Shown here: positions 41,639 to 49,761 of the stretch, one piece after another | Layout of the letters: each line of letters begins with the position of its first letter | Position numbering within the stretch: the stretch's first letter is position 1 | Source: Prado023 sp963714995 | GTDB lineage: Bacteria; Actinomycetota; Actinomycetes; S36-B12; CAIYMF01 | Direction of reading: 5' to 3' | Assembly: GCA_963714995.1 (NCBI GenBank) | Contig: CAVQQP010000014.1 | Span: 1-54,391 of the forward strand | DNA: 54,391 bases | Translations under genes and position numbers: made by a program | Notes under the pieces: model-generated | What the model was told of the DNA's origin: nothing | Databases searched by the model: none | The model's input: the letters and a program-made list of their open reading frames with translations, nothing else

Positions 41639-43288
41639 TCAGCTGTCCACCCGTGGCTGCCTGTCGTCCGGCTGGGAGGCCAGCCACTCGACCAAGCGCT
41701 CGCGCATGAGGGTCCGGATCTCGAGGGGCCCGTCGTGGAACTGCTCGACGATCAGGGCGGCTTCGTCCTCGAGGAGCGCCGGTTCGATGGAGAGCGCAGC
41801 ATCGAGCTCCTGCGCGGCCCGGTCGTCGTGGCCCAGGCCGATGAACGCCAGGCAGCGGATCAGGGGGCCCCAGAGGTCCTCGGGGTGGGTGAGCAGGCTG
41901 GCCTCGGCGAGCATGCCGGTGTGGTCGCCGGCCGTGAACCGGTCGAGGGCCAGATGGACGTGCTGGTACCAGGGGTGATGGGGGTTGAGCCGGTTCGACT
42001 CGCGGATGGACTCCAGGCCCTGCTCCCAGGCACCGCTGAGCGCCAGCAGGACACCGGACCCGTAGAGGATCGAGGGGTGGTACGGGCTCAGCGCGATCGC
42101 GCGGCTGGCGTCGGCCCGGCACTGCTCGGTGTACCCCCGTGCGAAGGCCACGCCTGCGAGCACCGTCCATGCGTGCGCGTGACCGGGGTTCAGGGTGAGT
42201 GCCGTGCGCGCCCTGCGCTCAGCGTCGGCAAGGGCGGCGTCGCGGTCCGGGGCCCACTGCAGGATCGCGGTCGCATATTCGAGCGAGCCGAGCATCGACA
42301 GCAGGACGACGTTCTCCGGGTCGAGGTCCAGCGCCATGCGCAGGGCGCGCGCCGCGGTCTCGGTGTCCTCGGGCGTCCCGCTGTCGAGGTGGCGGTAGTA
42401 GGAGAGTGTCGCCGCGTGGGCCGCGGGGAGGCGGGTTCCCGCGTGGCGCACGGTGGCGTCTCGCAGCACGACACCCCGGAAGTCGCCGACTGTTGCCGCG
42501 ATCCGTCGGACCAGGTCGTCCTCGTCGTGGAAGCCCGTGACGGAGCTGCGCTCCTGGTCGCTCACATCGGACCACAGCACCTCGCCGGTCTCGCCATCGG
42601 ACAGCCGGACCAGCACCCGCACCAGGGTCGGGGTCGTTCGGACCGCCCCGGTCAGCACGTAGCGCACGTCGAGGGCCTGCGCTGCCGCCTGAACGTCCGA
42701 CAGTGCGCCGACGCCCCGCTCACTCACTGCGGGCCCGATGACGCGCAGGCCCGGGAATGCACCCAGTGCGTGGACCAGTGACTCGGTGAGGGCCAGTGCC
42801 ATCGGCTCGCCCGCGTCCTCGGACGACGGCAGGTCGGCGAACTGGACGACTACGAGTCCCGGCTCGAGGGAGGTGACGCCGCGCGTGGGTGGGGCCAGGT
42901 CCCGGTACGTGAGCCGCGGGACGTAGCTGCCCCGGGGCAGGTCGATGACCAGCGACTCAGCAGCCCCCGTGCCCGCGTAGTAGCGCTCCAGGGCGGTGCG
43001 CAGCCGGTTGGCCTGCACCCGCGCCGCAGCGTCCGTGGTCGCGTCGAACTGCTCGGTGCGGCCCAGGGCGTACCGAGCCACAGTGCGCTCCTTGAGACGG
43101 TTACCGCGACCGGCCAGCGACTCCGTCACCACGTAGGCCAGGAAGTCCCGGGACCGCGGTGCGGCGCGGAGCTCCTCACTGTCCAGCACCCGTCGCAGGG
43201 CCGCGACCACGGCCACCGGATCGGGCTCCTGGCGGATGCCACCGCCGGTCCAGTCATCCGCCGTGGTGGCCGAGCCGGACCCCTCCAT
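41639..43288 (-). CDS. TolB-like/TPR protein with adenylate-cyclase-associated N-terminal domain
   Basis: This 549-aa protein has three parts. Residues about 25-120 (AAPRSRDFLAYVVTESLAG, RLKERTVARYALGR, ARVQANRLRTALERYYAG, LPRGSYVPRL) match a domain seen at the front of many proteobacterial TPR proteins annotated as adenylate cyclase-like. Residues about 125-265 resemble the TolB N-terminal/FlgO fold (LALTESLVHALGAFPGLRVIG, LDVRYVLTGAV, LWSDVSDQ). The rest (about 270-500) is a run of tetratricopeptide-like helices. No cyclase catalytic domain and no transmembrane segment is present. A role as regulator or scaffold is inferred. ATG 43288 is used; a TTG at 43324 would add 12 residues. A gap of 95 bases separates it from the next minus-strand gene. 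Confidence 0.72.
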   Translation of the reverse strand: MEGSGSATTADDWTGGGIRQEPDPVAVVAALRRVLDSEELRAAPRSRDFLAYVVTESLAGRGNRLKERTVARYALGRTEQFDATTDAAARVQANRLRTALERYYAGTGAAESLVIDLPRGSYVPRLTYRDLAPPTRGVTSLEPGLVVVQFADLPSSEDAGEPMALALTESLVHALGAFPGLRVIGPAVSERGVGALSDVQAAAQALDVRYVLTGAVRTTPTLVRVLVRLSDGETGEVLWSDVSDQERSSVTGFHDEDDLVRRIAATVGDFRGVVLRDATVRHAGTRLPAAHAATLSYYRHLDSGTPEDTETAARALRMALDLDPENVVLLSMLGSLEYATAILQWAPDRDAALADAERRARTALTLNPGHAHAWTVLAGVAFARGYTEQCRADASRAIALSPYHPSILYGSGVLLALSGAWEQGLESIRESNRLNPHHPWYQHVHLALDRFTAGDHTGMLAEASLLTHPEDLWGPLIRCLAFIGLGHDDRAAQELDAALSIEPALLEDEAALIVEQFHDGPLEIRTLMRERLVEWLASQPDDRQPRVDS

Positions 43289-43383
43289 GCCGGGGATGAT
43301 CGTCCCGGATGGCCGGAAAGACAAGCCGAGACGGTCCGCGAGGTGACCTCACTGCGCCGGCAGGGACAGGACCTTGGAGCAGC

Positions 43384-43920
43384 TCAGGCGCCTGCCACCC
43401 GCGTGGTGGCCGCAGCCTCGTCGCGGCGGTAGTGGCGGACCAGGATGAGCACCCGGGCGATGGACTCGACGAGGAGGAAGGCCAGCAGGGTCGCGATGAT
43501 GGCGCGGAAGATGTCACCCTCGGGCAGCAGGTCGCGCTCGGCGACGAGCTTGATGACGACCAGCAGGCCGAGGGCCACGAACGACTCCACGCTGTAGCGC
43601 AGGATGACGCCCTTGTGCTGGGGCACCGCAGCCACGTAGGTGGACCGCGCCCGGTAGGCGCCGAACGCGTACCCGGCGACGGCGCCGACGACCGCGACGA
43701 TCGCGTGCATGGGGTTGCGCTCGAGGTCGGTCAGCAGCAGGGACCCGACGACCACGATGGCAACCAGGGGCTCCAGCATCTGCATCCGCAGCGTCCGGAA
43801 GCGCTCGTTGCCCTTCAGCTGGACGCTCGGGTCGGACTTGATCGCCTGGCTGCCCTCCCTGCTCTCCCGCGCGATGAGCACGATGAGGACCAGGACGAGG
43901 AGGGACGAGGCGTACTCCAT
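43384..43920 (-). CDS. polytopic membrane protein, function unknown
   Basis: A 178-aa protein with about four or five hydrophobic helices (5-19, 48-65, 68-88, 112-126 and 138-158). Recognisable sequence features are a basic loop KSDPSVQLKGNERFRTLRMQ and GAYRARSTYVAAVPQHKGVILR between helices. The start ATG 43920 has a strong AAGGAG site. I do not recognise the family. It resembles actinobacterial proteins annotated only as hypothetical. It lies on the same strand as the TPR gene downstream but may be a separate unit. Confidence 0.65.
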   Translation of the reverse strand: MEYASSLLVLVLIVLIARESREGSQAIKSDPSVQLKGNERFRTLRMQMLEPLVAIVVVGSLLLTDLERNPMHAIVAVVGAVAGYAFGAYRARSTYVAAVPQHKGVILRYSVESFVALGLLVVIKLVAERDLLPEGDIFRAIIATLLAFLLVESIARVLILVRHYRRDEAAATTRVAGA

Positions 43921-44074
43921 GGGGGGTCTCCTTGCGGTGGGCGTCGAGGGGACGAGGCCTGCGGACTCCGCTCGATGGGGTGCGACGCACGAGCGCGAGA
44001 CCAGAAGGCTAGCCTCGGCACGCCTGTTCGGTTGGCGATTCCGGTGCTGTAACGGTTACTCCGGGAACCCGCCG

Positions 44075-44953
44075 TCAGCCCCGTCGCGCTGCCGGGAAGT
44101 CCGGCGCGCGCTTGGCCAGGAACGCCGCAACCCCCTCGGCGTACTCCGCGCTGGCCCAGGACCCCTCGTGGATCGCGCGCACCTCGTCGTCCTCGTCCAG
44201 CTGGCCGGTGACGACCCGGTGCACCATCGCCTTGCCCCCGCGCAGGGACACCTGCGCCCGGGAGGCAACCGTCCGGGCCACCTCGTGCGCCCGCGCAGCG
44301 ACCTCCGCGTCGCCGACGACCTCGTGCACCAGGCCGATCCGCTGGGCCGTCGACGCGTCGAGCAGCTCGCCGGTGAGCAGGATCCAGCGGGCCCAGGCCG
44401 CACCGACGGTCTCCACCAGCCGCTCGGTCGATCCCAGCGCGTAGACGATCCCCAGCTTGGCCGGCGTCACGCCGAAGCGGGAGCCCTCGCCGCACACCCG
44501 GAGGTCACAGGCCACGGCCAACTGGGTGCCACCGCCGATGGCGAAGCCCTCGATGAGTGCGATCGTCGGCTTGGGGAAGTCGATGATCGCCCGCTCGCCG
44601 GCCTCGACCGCCTCGCCGTAGCGCCGCGCGCCCTCGGGGTCTGACCGGAGCGTGCGGAACTCCGCGATGTCGGCCCCGGCGCTGAACGGCCCGCCGGAGG
44701 AGCCGCGCAGCAGCACGACCTCGACCTCGTCGTCGGCCGCGAGCACCGGCATGAGGTGCGCGAACGCCCGCCACATCGCGTACGAGATCGCGTTGTGCTT
44801 GTCCGGGCGGCGCAGCTCGATCGTGGCCACCCCGTCGGCGAGGGTGACCACCAGGTTCTCGGCAGCATCTCCGAGGGCGTCGGCGACTGCTGCGTCGAAC
44901 GGAGCGGGGGGTCGGGCGCGGGGGCGGACTCGTCCATGGCTGCATCGAACCAT
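44075..44953 (-). CDS. enoyl-CoA hydratase/isomerase family protein
   Basis: This 292-aa crotonase-fold protein would hydrate or isomerise enoyl-CoA thioesters. The core starts at LADGVATIELRRPDKHNAIS. The first oxyanion-hole strand is GPFSAGADIAEF and the second is GFAIGGGTQLAVACDLRV, with RFGVTPAKLGIVYALGSTERL after it. The catalytic Glu positions of crotonase need alignment to confirm. The first 20 residues read VRCSHGRVRPRARPP in this frame, an Arg/Pro-rich composition that looks out of frame. In the +1 frame an ATG at 44937 gives MDESAPAPDPP, which would join perfectly to APFDAAVADALGD if the C6 run were C7. The start is therefore unsettled; the enzyme body is clear. Confidence 0.85.
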   Translation of the reverse strand: MVRCSHGRVRPRARPPAPFDAAVADALGDAAENLVVTLADGVATIELRRPDKHNAISYAMWRAFAHLMPVLAADDEVEVVLLRGSSGGPFSAGADIAEFRTLRSDPEGARRYGEAVEAGERAIIDFPKPTIALIEGFAIGGGTQLAVACDLRVCGEGSRFGVTPAKLGIVYALGSTERLVETVGAAWARWILLTGELLDASTAQRIGLVHEVVGDAEVAARAHEVARTVASRAQVSLRGGKAMVHRVVTGQLDEDDEVRAIHEGSWASAEYAEGVAAFLAKRAPDFPAARRG

Positions 44954-45114
44954 CCCCAGGCGCCGTCGACGGCGGCGGCCACTTCCTGGGCGCAACGGGG
45001 CCGACCGTGACCGGCCCGCCCATGTCCCCTCGGCCCGAGCCGCCGGCGTGGTGGGCGGGGGCGCTGCTCACCGACTGAGCGCCGACTGCGCAGACGCGGG
45101 CCGGAGCGCCGACC

Positions 45115-45879
45115 TCAGGACCCACCCTCGAGGAACATGTGGATCTGGTAGCGGTCGGCGCGGTACCAGGACGTGACGTACTCCACGGGGTGCGACGCCG
45201 CGGAGGACGTGCGCCGGAAGACCAGGAGCGGCGCGCCCCGGGCGACCCCGAGCGCCTCGCCGAGGGCGGTGTCGGCGAGCTCGGCCCAGACCGTCTGCTC
45301 GGCGCGGTCGATGGGCAGCCGGTAGGCCGTCGACAGGGTCGTGTACAGCGAGCGGGTCAGGTCGTGGCCGTCCAGGCCCGGCAGGAGCGCCTCGGGGTAG
45401 AACCCCCGCTCGAGGGCCATCGGGACGCCGCCGGCCATGCGCAGCCGCTCCACGTCCCAGACGCGGGCGCCCGAGGCCAGCCCGAGGGCGGCGCGGACCT
45501 CGACCGGCGCCTCGACGAGTGAGACGCCGCGCACGAGGGTCGCCGCGACCAGCCCGCGCCGGCGCATGTCGTCGGTGAAGGAGGCCAGGTGCAGGGTCGC
45601 CTGGATCCGCTCACCGGCGACGAACGTGCCCTTGCCGTGGACCCGGTAGAGCTTGCCCTCCTCGACCAGCTGGCGGATCGCCTCGCGCACGGTCGCGCGG
45701 CTCACCGAGAACTCGGCCATGAGCTCCCGCTCGGAGGGGATCGCCGTGTGCGGCGCCCACGTGTCCTCGATCTGGCCCAGGAGGATCGACCGCAGCTGGG
45801 CGTGCTTCGGGACGGGTCCACCGACGAGCGGGGGACCCCCGGTGCGGGTCGCCGTCGCGGTGCGGGTGACGTCGGTCAT
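45115..45879 (-). CDS. GntR-family (HutC/DasR-like) regulator of the N-acetylglucosamine genes
   Basis: A 254-aa regulator. The winged-helix DNA-binding domain (about 20-90) contains IPSERELMAEFSVSRATVREAIRQLVEEGKLYRVHGKGTF, split here as helix-turn-helix plus wing. The C-terminal UTRA effector domain (about 100-245) includes ARVWDVERLRMAGGVPMALERGF and a terminal YVTSWYRADRYQIHMFL. UTRA domains of this group (DasR, NagR/YvoA) bind glucosamine- or N-acetylglucosamine-6-phosphate. It is divergent from nagE with DasR-like palindromes between. ATG 45879 gives the family-like start MTDVTRTA; earlier ATGs (45930, 45915) are in frame and overlap the probable promoter. Confidence 0.88.
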   Translation of the reverse strand: MTDVTRTATATRTGGPPLVGGPVPKHAQLRSILLGQIEDTWAPHTAIPSERELMAEFSVSRATVREAIRQLVEEGKLYRVHGKGTFVAGERIQATLHLASFTDDMRRRGLVAATLVRGVSLVEAPVEVRAALGLASGARVWDVERLRMAGGVPMALERGFYPEALLPGLDGHDLTRSLYTTLSTAYRLPIDRAEQTVWAELADTALGEALGVARGAPLLVFRRTSSAASHPVEYVTSWYRADRYQIHMFLEGGS

Positions 45880-45901
45880 GGGACTCGGCTCTCGGTCGGG
45901 G

Positions 45902-45930
45902 TTGACAAGGAACATCTGCACGAGCATCAT
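45902..45930 (+). promoter_or_regulatory. nagE promoter
   Basis: A perfect -35 TTGACA (45902-45907) is followed after exactly 17 bases by CATCAT (45925-45930), a four-of-six match to TATAAT. Transcription would start near 45937, the first base of the DasR-like palindrome. It leaves a leader of about 150 bases before the nagE ATG. On the opposite strand TATGAT (45931-45926) could serve the GntR gene. Confidence 0.65.
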
Positions 45931-45936
45931 AGTGCC

Positions 45937-45952
45937 ACTGGTACGTACCAGT
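45937..45952. promoter_or_regulatory. DasR/NagR-type operator (dre-like), primary site
   Basis: ACTGGTACGTACCAGT is a perfect 16-bp palindrome. The Streptomyces dre consensus is ACTGGTCTAGACCAGT; the two match at 12 of 16 positions, with differences confined to the centre. It covers the predicted nagE start site and the spacer of the divergent regulator promoter, so one bound dimer could repress both. A further half-site GGACCAGT follows at 45955-45962. Confidence 0.75.
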
Positions 45953-46027
45953 ACGGACCAGTCTCGTCAGCCCGATGACCCCACCATACCGGGGAACAGA
46001 GTCCACGAGGTGAAGGATGGACCCTCC

Positions 46028-46043
46028 GAGGTCCGTACCAGAT
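46028..46043. promoter_or_regulatory. possible second DasR-like site in nagE leader
   Basis: The sequence GAGGTCCGTACCAGAT keeps GGT-N4-ACC and the flanking AG of the dre motif, but is not a perfect palindrome. It lies in the nagE leader about 45 bases before the start codon, 90 bases from the primary site, where it could act as a roadblock. Confidence 0.4.
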
Positions 46044-46086
46044 CCCCGAGCCCGTCCCTCGCGAGGGACCCGAGAAGGAGCACTTC

Positions 46087-47679
46087 ATGAGCCAGACCAC
46101 CACGAAGCCCGAGAAGTCAGGGCTTCGGATCCCCGGCTTCGCCCAGCTGCAGCGCCTCGGCAAGAGCCTGATGCTGCCCATCGCCGTGCTGCCTGCTGCG
46201 GGCATCCTGCTCCGGCTGGGTCAGGAGGACCTGCTGGGCAAGATCGACGCGCCGGTGATCGGCCCGTTCTTCGACGCGATGAGCGCCGCGGGCGGTGCGC
46301 TGTTCGCCAACCTGCCGCTGCTGTTCGCCGTCGGCGTGGCGATCGGGTTCGCGAAGAAGGCGGACGGTTCGACGGCCCTCGCGGCGGTCGTGGGCTACCA
46401 GGTCATGGTGGCCGTGTTCAAGGTCATGTCGCCGATCGTGCTCGCCGGGCAGGTCGACGCCGCCGGGAACCCGGCCCAGATCAACTACAGCGTCTTCACC
46501 GGAATCGTCGCCGGACTGCTGACCGCGTGGCTCTTCGACCGGTACCACACGATCCAGCTGCCGCCCTACCTGGGCTTCTTCGGCGGGCGGCGGTTCGTCC
46601 CGATCGCGGTCTCGCTGGCCTCGCTGCTGCTGGCGTTCGGGATGAGCTACTTCTACCCGATCTTCAACTCCGGGCTCACCAGCCTGGGCGAGTTCATCGG
46701 CGCCTCCGGGGCGTTCGGCGCCTTCACCTACGGTGTCGCCAACCGGCTGCTCATCCCGATCGGCCTGCACCACATCCTCAACTCCTACGTGTGGTTCCTC
46801 TACGGCTCCTACCAGATCCCCGACGGCGAGCTCGTCACCGGTGAGCTCACGCGATTCGCTGCCGGCGACCTGACCGCGGGCCTGCTGACCTCCGGGTTCT
46901 ACCCGATCCTCATGTTCGGCCTGCCGGCCGCCGCGCTGGCGATGATCCACGTGGCCAAGCCGGGCCAGCGGAAGCTTGCGGTCGGCATCCTCTCGGCCGC
47001 GGGCCTCACTGCCTTCCTCACCGGGGTCACCGAGCCGCTGGAGTTCTCCTTCATGTTCGTGGCGTTCCCGCTGTACCTGGTCCACGCCCTGCTGACCGGC
47101 CTGTCGCTGGCGATCGCGTACCTGCTGGACATCCACCTGGGCTTCTCGTTCTCCGCCGGCCTGATCGACCTGCTGCTCTACGGCACCGCCCCGGCGGCGA
47201 AGAACATCCCGCTCCTGCTCGTGATGGGCGCCGTGTTCTTCGCGGTCTACTACCTGCTGTTCCGCTGGGCCATCGTGAAGTGGAACATGAGCACCCCGGG
47301 CCGCGAGCCCGAGGCGGAGTTCGCGGCCGAGCAGGCGGCGAACCTCACCGACGAGCCCGTCCTGGTCCTGGCCGGATCTGTCGGTGGACCGGGCTCGGCG
47401 GCCGCCCCCGCCGCAGCGGGCACCGCGACCGGCGCCCTCTCGGCCCGGGACTCCAAGGCCGAGCAGCTCATCGCGGCCTTCGGCGGGCGGGAGAACCTCG
47501 TGAACGTCGACGCCTGCATCACCCGGCTGCGGATGGAGGTCGTCGACAAGTCCGCGGTCGACAAGGCGCGGCTCAAGGCCCTCGGCGCCGCCGGCGTCAT
47601 CGAGGTCGGCAACAACGTCCAGGCCATCTTCGGAACCCAGGCCGAGGCGCTGAAGAACGACATCAAGGACGTCCTCTAG
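46087..47679 (+). CDS. nagE: PTS N-acetylglucosamine-type transporter, EIICB
   Basis: A 530-aa permease that takes up and phosphorylates N-acetylglucosamine through the phosphotransferase system. The EIIC membrane domain (about 15-395) begins GFAQLQRLGKSLMLPIAVLPAAGILLRLG and contains GLHHILNSYVW and GVTEPLEFSFMFVAFPLYLVHALL, the sugar-binding glutamate loop. A short Ala-rich linker leads to the EIIB domain (about 455-530), with the phosphocysteine Cys477 in VDACITRLR. There is no EIIA domain, so EIIA must come from another gene. ATG 46087 has AAGGAG. First gene of nagE-nagB-nagA, under the GntR regulator. Confidence 0.92.
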   Translation: MSQTTTKPEKSGLRIPGFAQLQRLGKSLMLPIAVLPAAGILLRLGQEDLLGKIDAPVIGPFFDAMSAAGGALFANLPLLFAVGVAIGFAKKADGSTALAAVVGYQVMVAVFKVMSPIVLAGQVDAAGNPAQINYSVFTGIVAGLLTAWLFDRYHTIQLPPYLGFFGGRRFVPIAVSLASLLLAFGMSYFYPIFNSGLTSLGEFIGASGAFGAFTYGVANRLLIPIGLHHILNSYVWFLYGSYQIPDGELVTGELTRFAAGDLTAGLLTSGFYPILMFGLPAAALAMIHVAKPGQRKLAVGILSAAGLTAFLTGVTEPLEFSFMFVAFPLYLVHALLTGLSLAIAYLLDIHLGFSFSAGLIDLLLYGTAPAAKNIPLLLVMGAVFFAVYYLLFRWAIVKWNMSTPGREPEAEFAAEQAANLTDEPVLVLAGSVGGPGSAAAPAAAGTATGALSARDSKAEQLIAAFGGRENLVNVDACITRLRMEVVDKSAVDKARLKALGAAGVIEVGNNVQAIFGTQAEALKNDIKDVL

Positions 47680-47709
47680 GACGTCCTCGCGAACCCGAGG
47701 AGCACAGCA

Positions 47710-48495
47710 ATGGAAGTCATCATCGTCGACCGTCCGCAGGACGCCGCCCCGATCGTCGCCGAGGCGTACACCCGCCTTCTGGCCCGCACGCCCGACGCCG
47801 TGCTCGGGCTGGCGACCGGCTCGACACCGCTGGGCGTGTACGCCGAGCTCATCCGCCGCCACCGCGAGGAGGGCCTGAGCTTCGCCCGGGCCCGGGCGTT
47901 CCTGCTCGACGAGTACGTCGGCCTGCCGGGCGACCACCCCGAGCGCTACCACGCCTTCATCCGGCGGGTCCTGACCGACCAGGTCGACTTCGACCCCGAC
48001 GCGGTCATCGGGCCCGACGGCCTCGCCGAGGACCTCGAGGCCGCGGGCCGCGCCTACGACGAGGCGATCCGCGCGGCCGGCGGCATCGACATCCAGATCC
48101 TCGGGATCGGCGCCGACGGCCACCTGGCGTTCAACATGCCGATGTCCAGCCTGACCAGCCGCACCCGCCTGAAGACGCTCACGCCGAAGACCCGGGCGGA
48201 CAACGCGCGCTTCTTCGACGACGACATCGACCAGGTGCCCACGCACTGCCTGACGCAGGGGCTCGGCACGATCATGGAGAGCCGGCACGCGATCATGCTC
48301 GGCTTCGGCCGCGGGAAGGCCCAGGCCGTCCGCGAGTGCGTCGAGGGTGCCGTCGCCGCGCACTGGCCCGCCTCGATCCTGCAGATGCACCCGCACGCGA
48401 CCGTCGTCGTCGATGCCGACGCCGCCAGCCAGCTCGCGTTCACCGACTACTACCGCTCGACCCACGCCGGAAAGCCGGCCTGGCAGGGCATCTAG
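47710..48495 (+). CDS. nagB: glucosamine-6-phosphate deaminase, with an active-site replacement
   Basis: This 261-aa NagB-family enzyme should convert glucosamine-6-phosphate to fructose-6-phosphate and ammonia. The phosphate loop GLATGSTPLGVY and LDEYVGL (Asp67, E. coli D72) are present, as is GADGH with Asp136 (D141) and His138 (H143). At the fourth catalytic position, where E. coli has Glu148 in the FNEP motif, this protein has FNMP (Met143); the numbering offset is five throughout, so the alignment is clear. SSLTSRTRLKTLTPKTRADNARFF and the C-terminal Trp-Pro-Ala-Ser-Ile-Leu-Gln segment are normal. The start has GAGGAG 10 bases upstream. Activity could be reduced or catalysis different. 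Confidence 0.9.
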   Translation: MEVIIVDRPQDAAPIVAEAYTRLLARTPDAVLGLATGSTPLGVYAELIRRHREEGLSFARARAFLLDEYVGLPGDHPERYHAFIRRVLTDQVDFDPDAVIGPDGLAEDLEAAGRAYDEAIRAAGGIDIQILGIGADGHLAFNMPMSSLTSRTRLKTLTPKTRADNARFFDDDIDQVPTHCLTQGLGTIMESRHAIMLGFGRGKAQAVRECVEGAVAAHWPASILQMHPHATVVVDADAASQLAFTDYYRSTHAGKPAWQGI

Positions 48496-48565
48496 CATCG
48501 ACCCGGCCCACCCGGGCGGGCACCACGACCGCAACCCTCGGCACCTCAACGTAAGAGAGTGAGCA

Positions 48566-49745
48566 ATGACAACCATCCACGCCGCACAGGCCCTGGTCGA
48601 CGGCCACCTCGTCGGGCCCGTTCGCCTCGAGCTCGACGGCCGGCGCATCGCCTCGGTGATCACCGGCCCGGCCGCCGAGCAGGGGCCCGCCGCTGACATC
48701 GAGCTGGGCGCCGGCACCCTGACCCCGGGGCTGCTGGACCTGCAGAACAACGGATCCTTCGGCGCTGACTTCGCTGACGCCACCCCGCAGCAGTGGGCCG
48801 ACGTGCTCACCGGGCTGGCCTCCCGCGGAGTCACCGGGCTGGAGCCGACGATCATCACCGCCCCCCTCGCCGAGCTCAACGAGGCGTTCGACCGGATCCA
48901 CGCCGCGCAGCAGCGCCATGCCGACGAGCCGGTGACCCGCATCCTCGGGGCGCACCTCGAGGGGCCCTTCATCTCGGAGCGGCGCAAGGGCGCCCACCGG
49001 GCCGAGTGCATGCTCGACCCCACGCCCGAGGCCCTGGACACCCTGCTGGACAACCCGGCCACGGCCGCGGTGCTGCTCACCGTCACCCTCGCGCCGGAGC
49101 GTCCGCACGCGCTGGCGGCGATCCGCCGGCTCGCCGACCGGGGCGTGATCGTCTCGGTCGGGCACTCCGACGCCACGGCGGATCAGGTGTGGGCGGCCGC
49201 GGACGCCGGGGCCACCATGACCACGCACATCTTCAACGCCCAACGCCCCCTGAAGCACCGCGAGCCCGGCGTCGCCGGAGCCGTGCTCGCCGATGAGCGC
49301 TTCTTCATCGGCGTGATCATCGACGGCCAGCACCTGCACCCGAGTGTCGTGAAGATCGTCTACGCCGCTGCTCCGGGGCGCGCCATCGGCGTCACCGACG
49401 CGATCGTCACGGCCGGGCTGCCCAACCAACACCCCGCTGATGTTCGGCGGGCAGTCGGTCGCGAACGACGACGCCGGGGTCGGCCGCCGTCCCGACGGGA
49501 CCATCGCCGGGGCAGGCATCGTCCTCGACGAGGCCGTGCGCCGAATGATCGCCGCCGGACTCGACCCGGCCGACGTGCTCGCCTCGTGCACCGAGGTGGC
49601 CGCGCGCTCGCTGCATCGGACCGACGTGGGGCACCTCGCGCCCGGTGCGCTGGCGGACCTGGTCTGGTGGGACGAGCAGTGGCGCCCACGCCGGGTCTGG
49701 GTCGGGGGGGTCGAGATCCCCACGTCGGAGCAGGTGCCGGCCTGA
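48566..49745 (+). pseudogene. nagA: N-acetylglucosamine-6-phosphate deacetylase, frameshifted
   Basis: The first frame (from ATG 48566) covers nearly three quarters of a NagA: PGLLDLQNNGSFGADF, AHLEGPFISERRKGAH, SVGHSDATADQVW, THIFNAQRPLKHREPG and IGVTDAIVTAGLPNQ. The second frame continues TPLMFGGQSVANDD through GIVLDEAVRRMIAAGLDPADVLASCTEVAA to the stop at 49745. One extra base near 49429-49433 (in CCAACACCCC) breaks the frame; removing it restores GLPNQTPLMFGG and a protein of normal length. Metal-site Glu, His and catalytic Asp are all encoded. NagA deacetylates the sugar phosphate made by NagE for NagB, so a real break would stop the pathway here unless another copy exists. Confidence 0.85.
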
Positions 49746-49761
49746 CCGGGTCGTCCGGCTG

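Noticed and set aside
46117..49176. About 1000-codon open frame antisense to nagE, nagB and nagA
   Set aside because: It spans three well-supported genes on the other strand and has Arg/Gly/Asp-rich composition with no domain.
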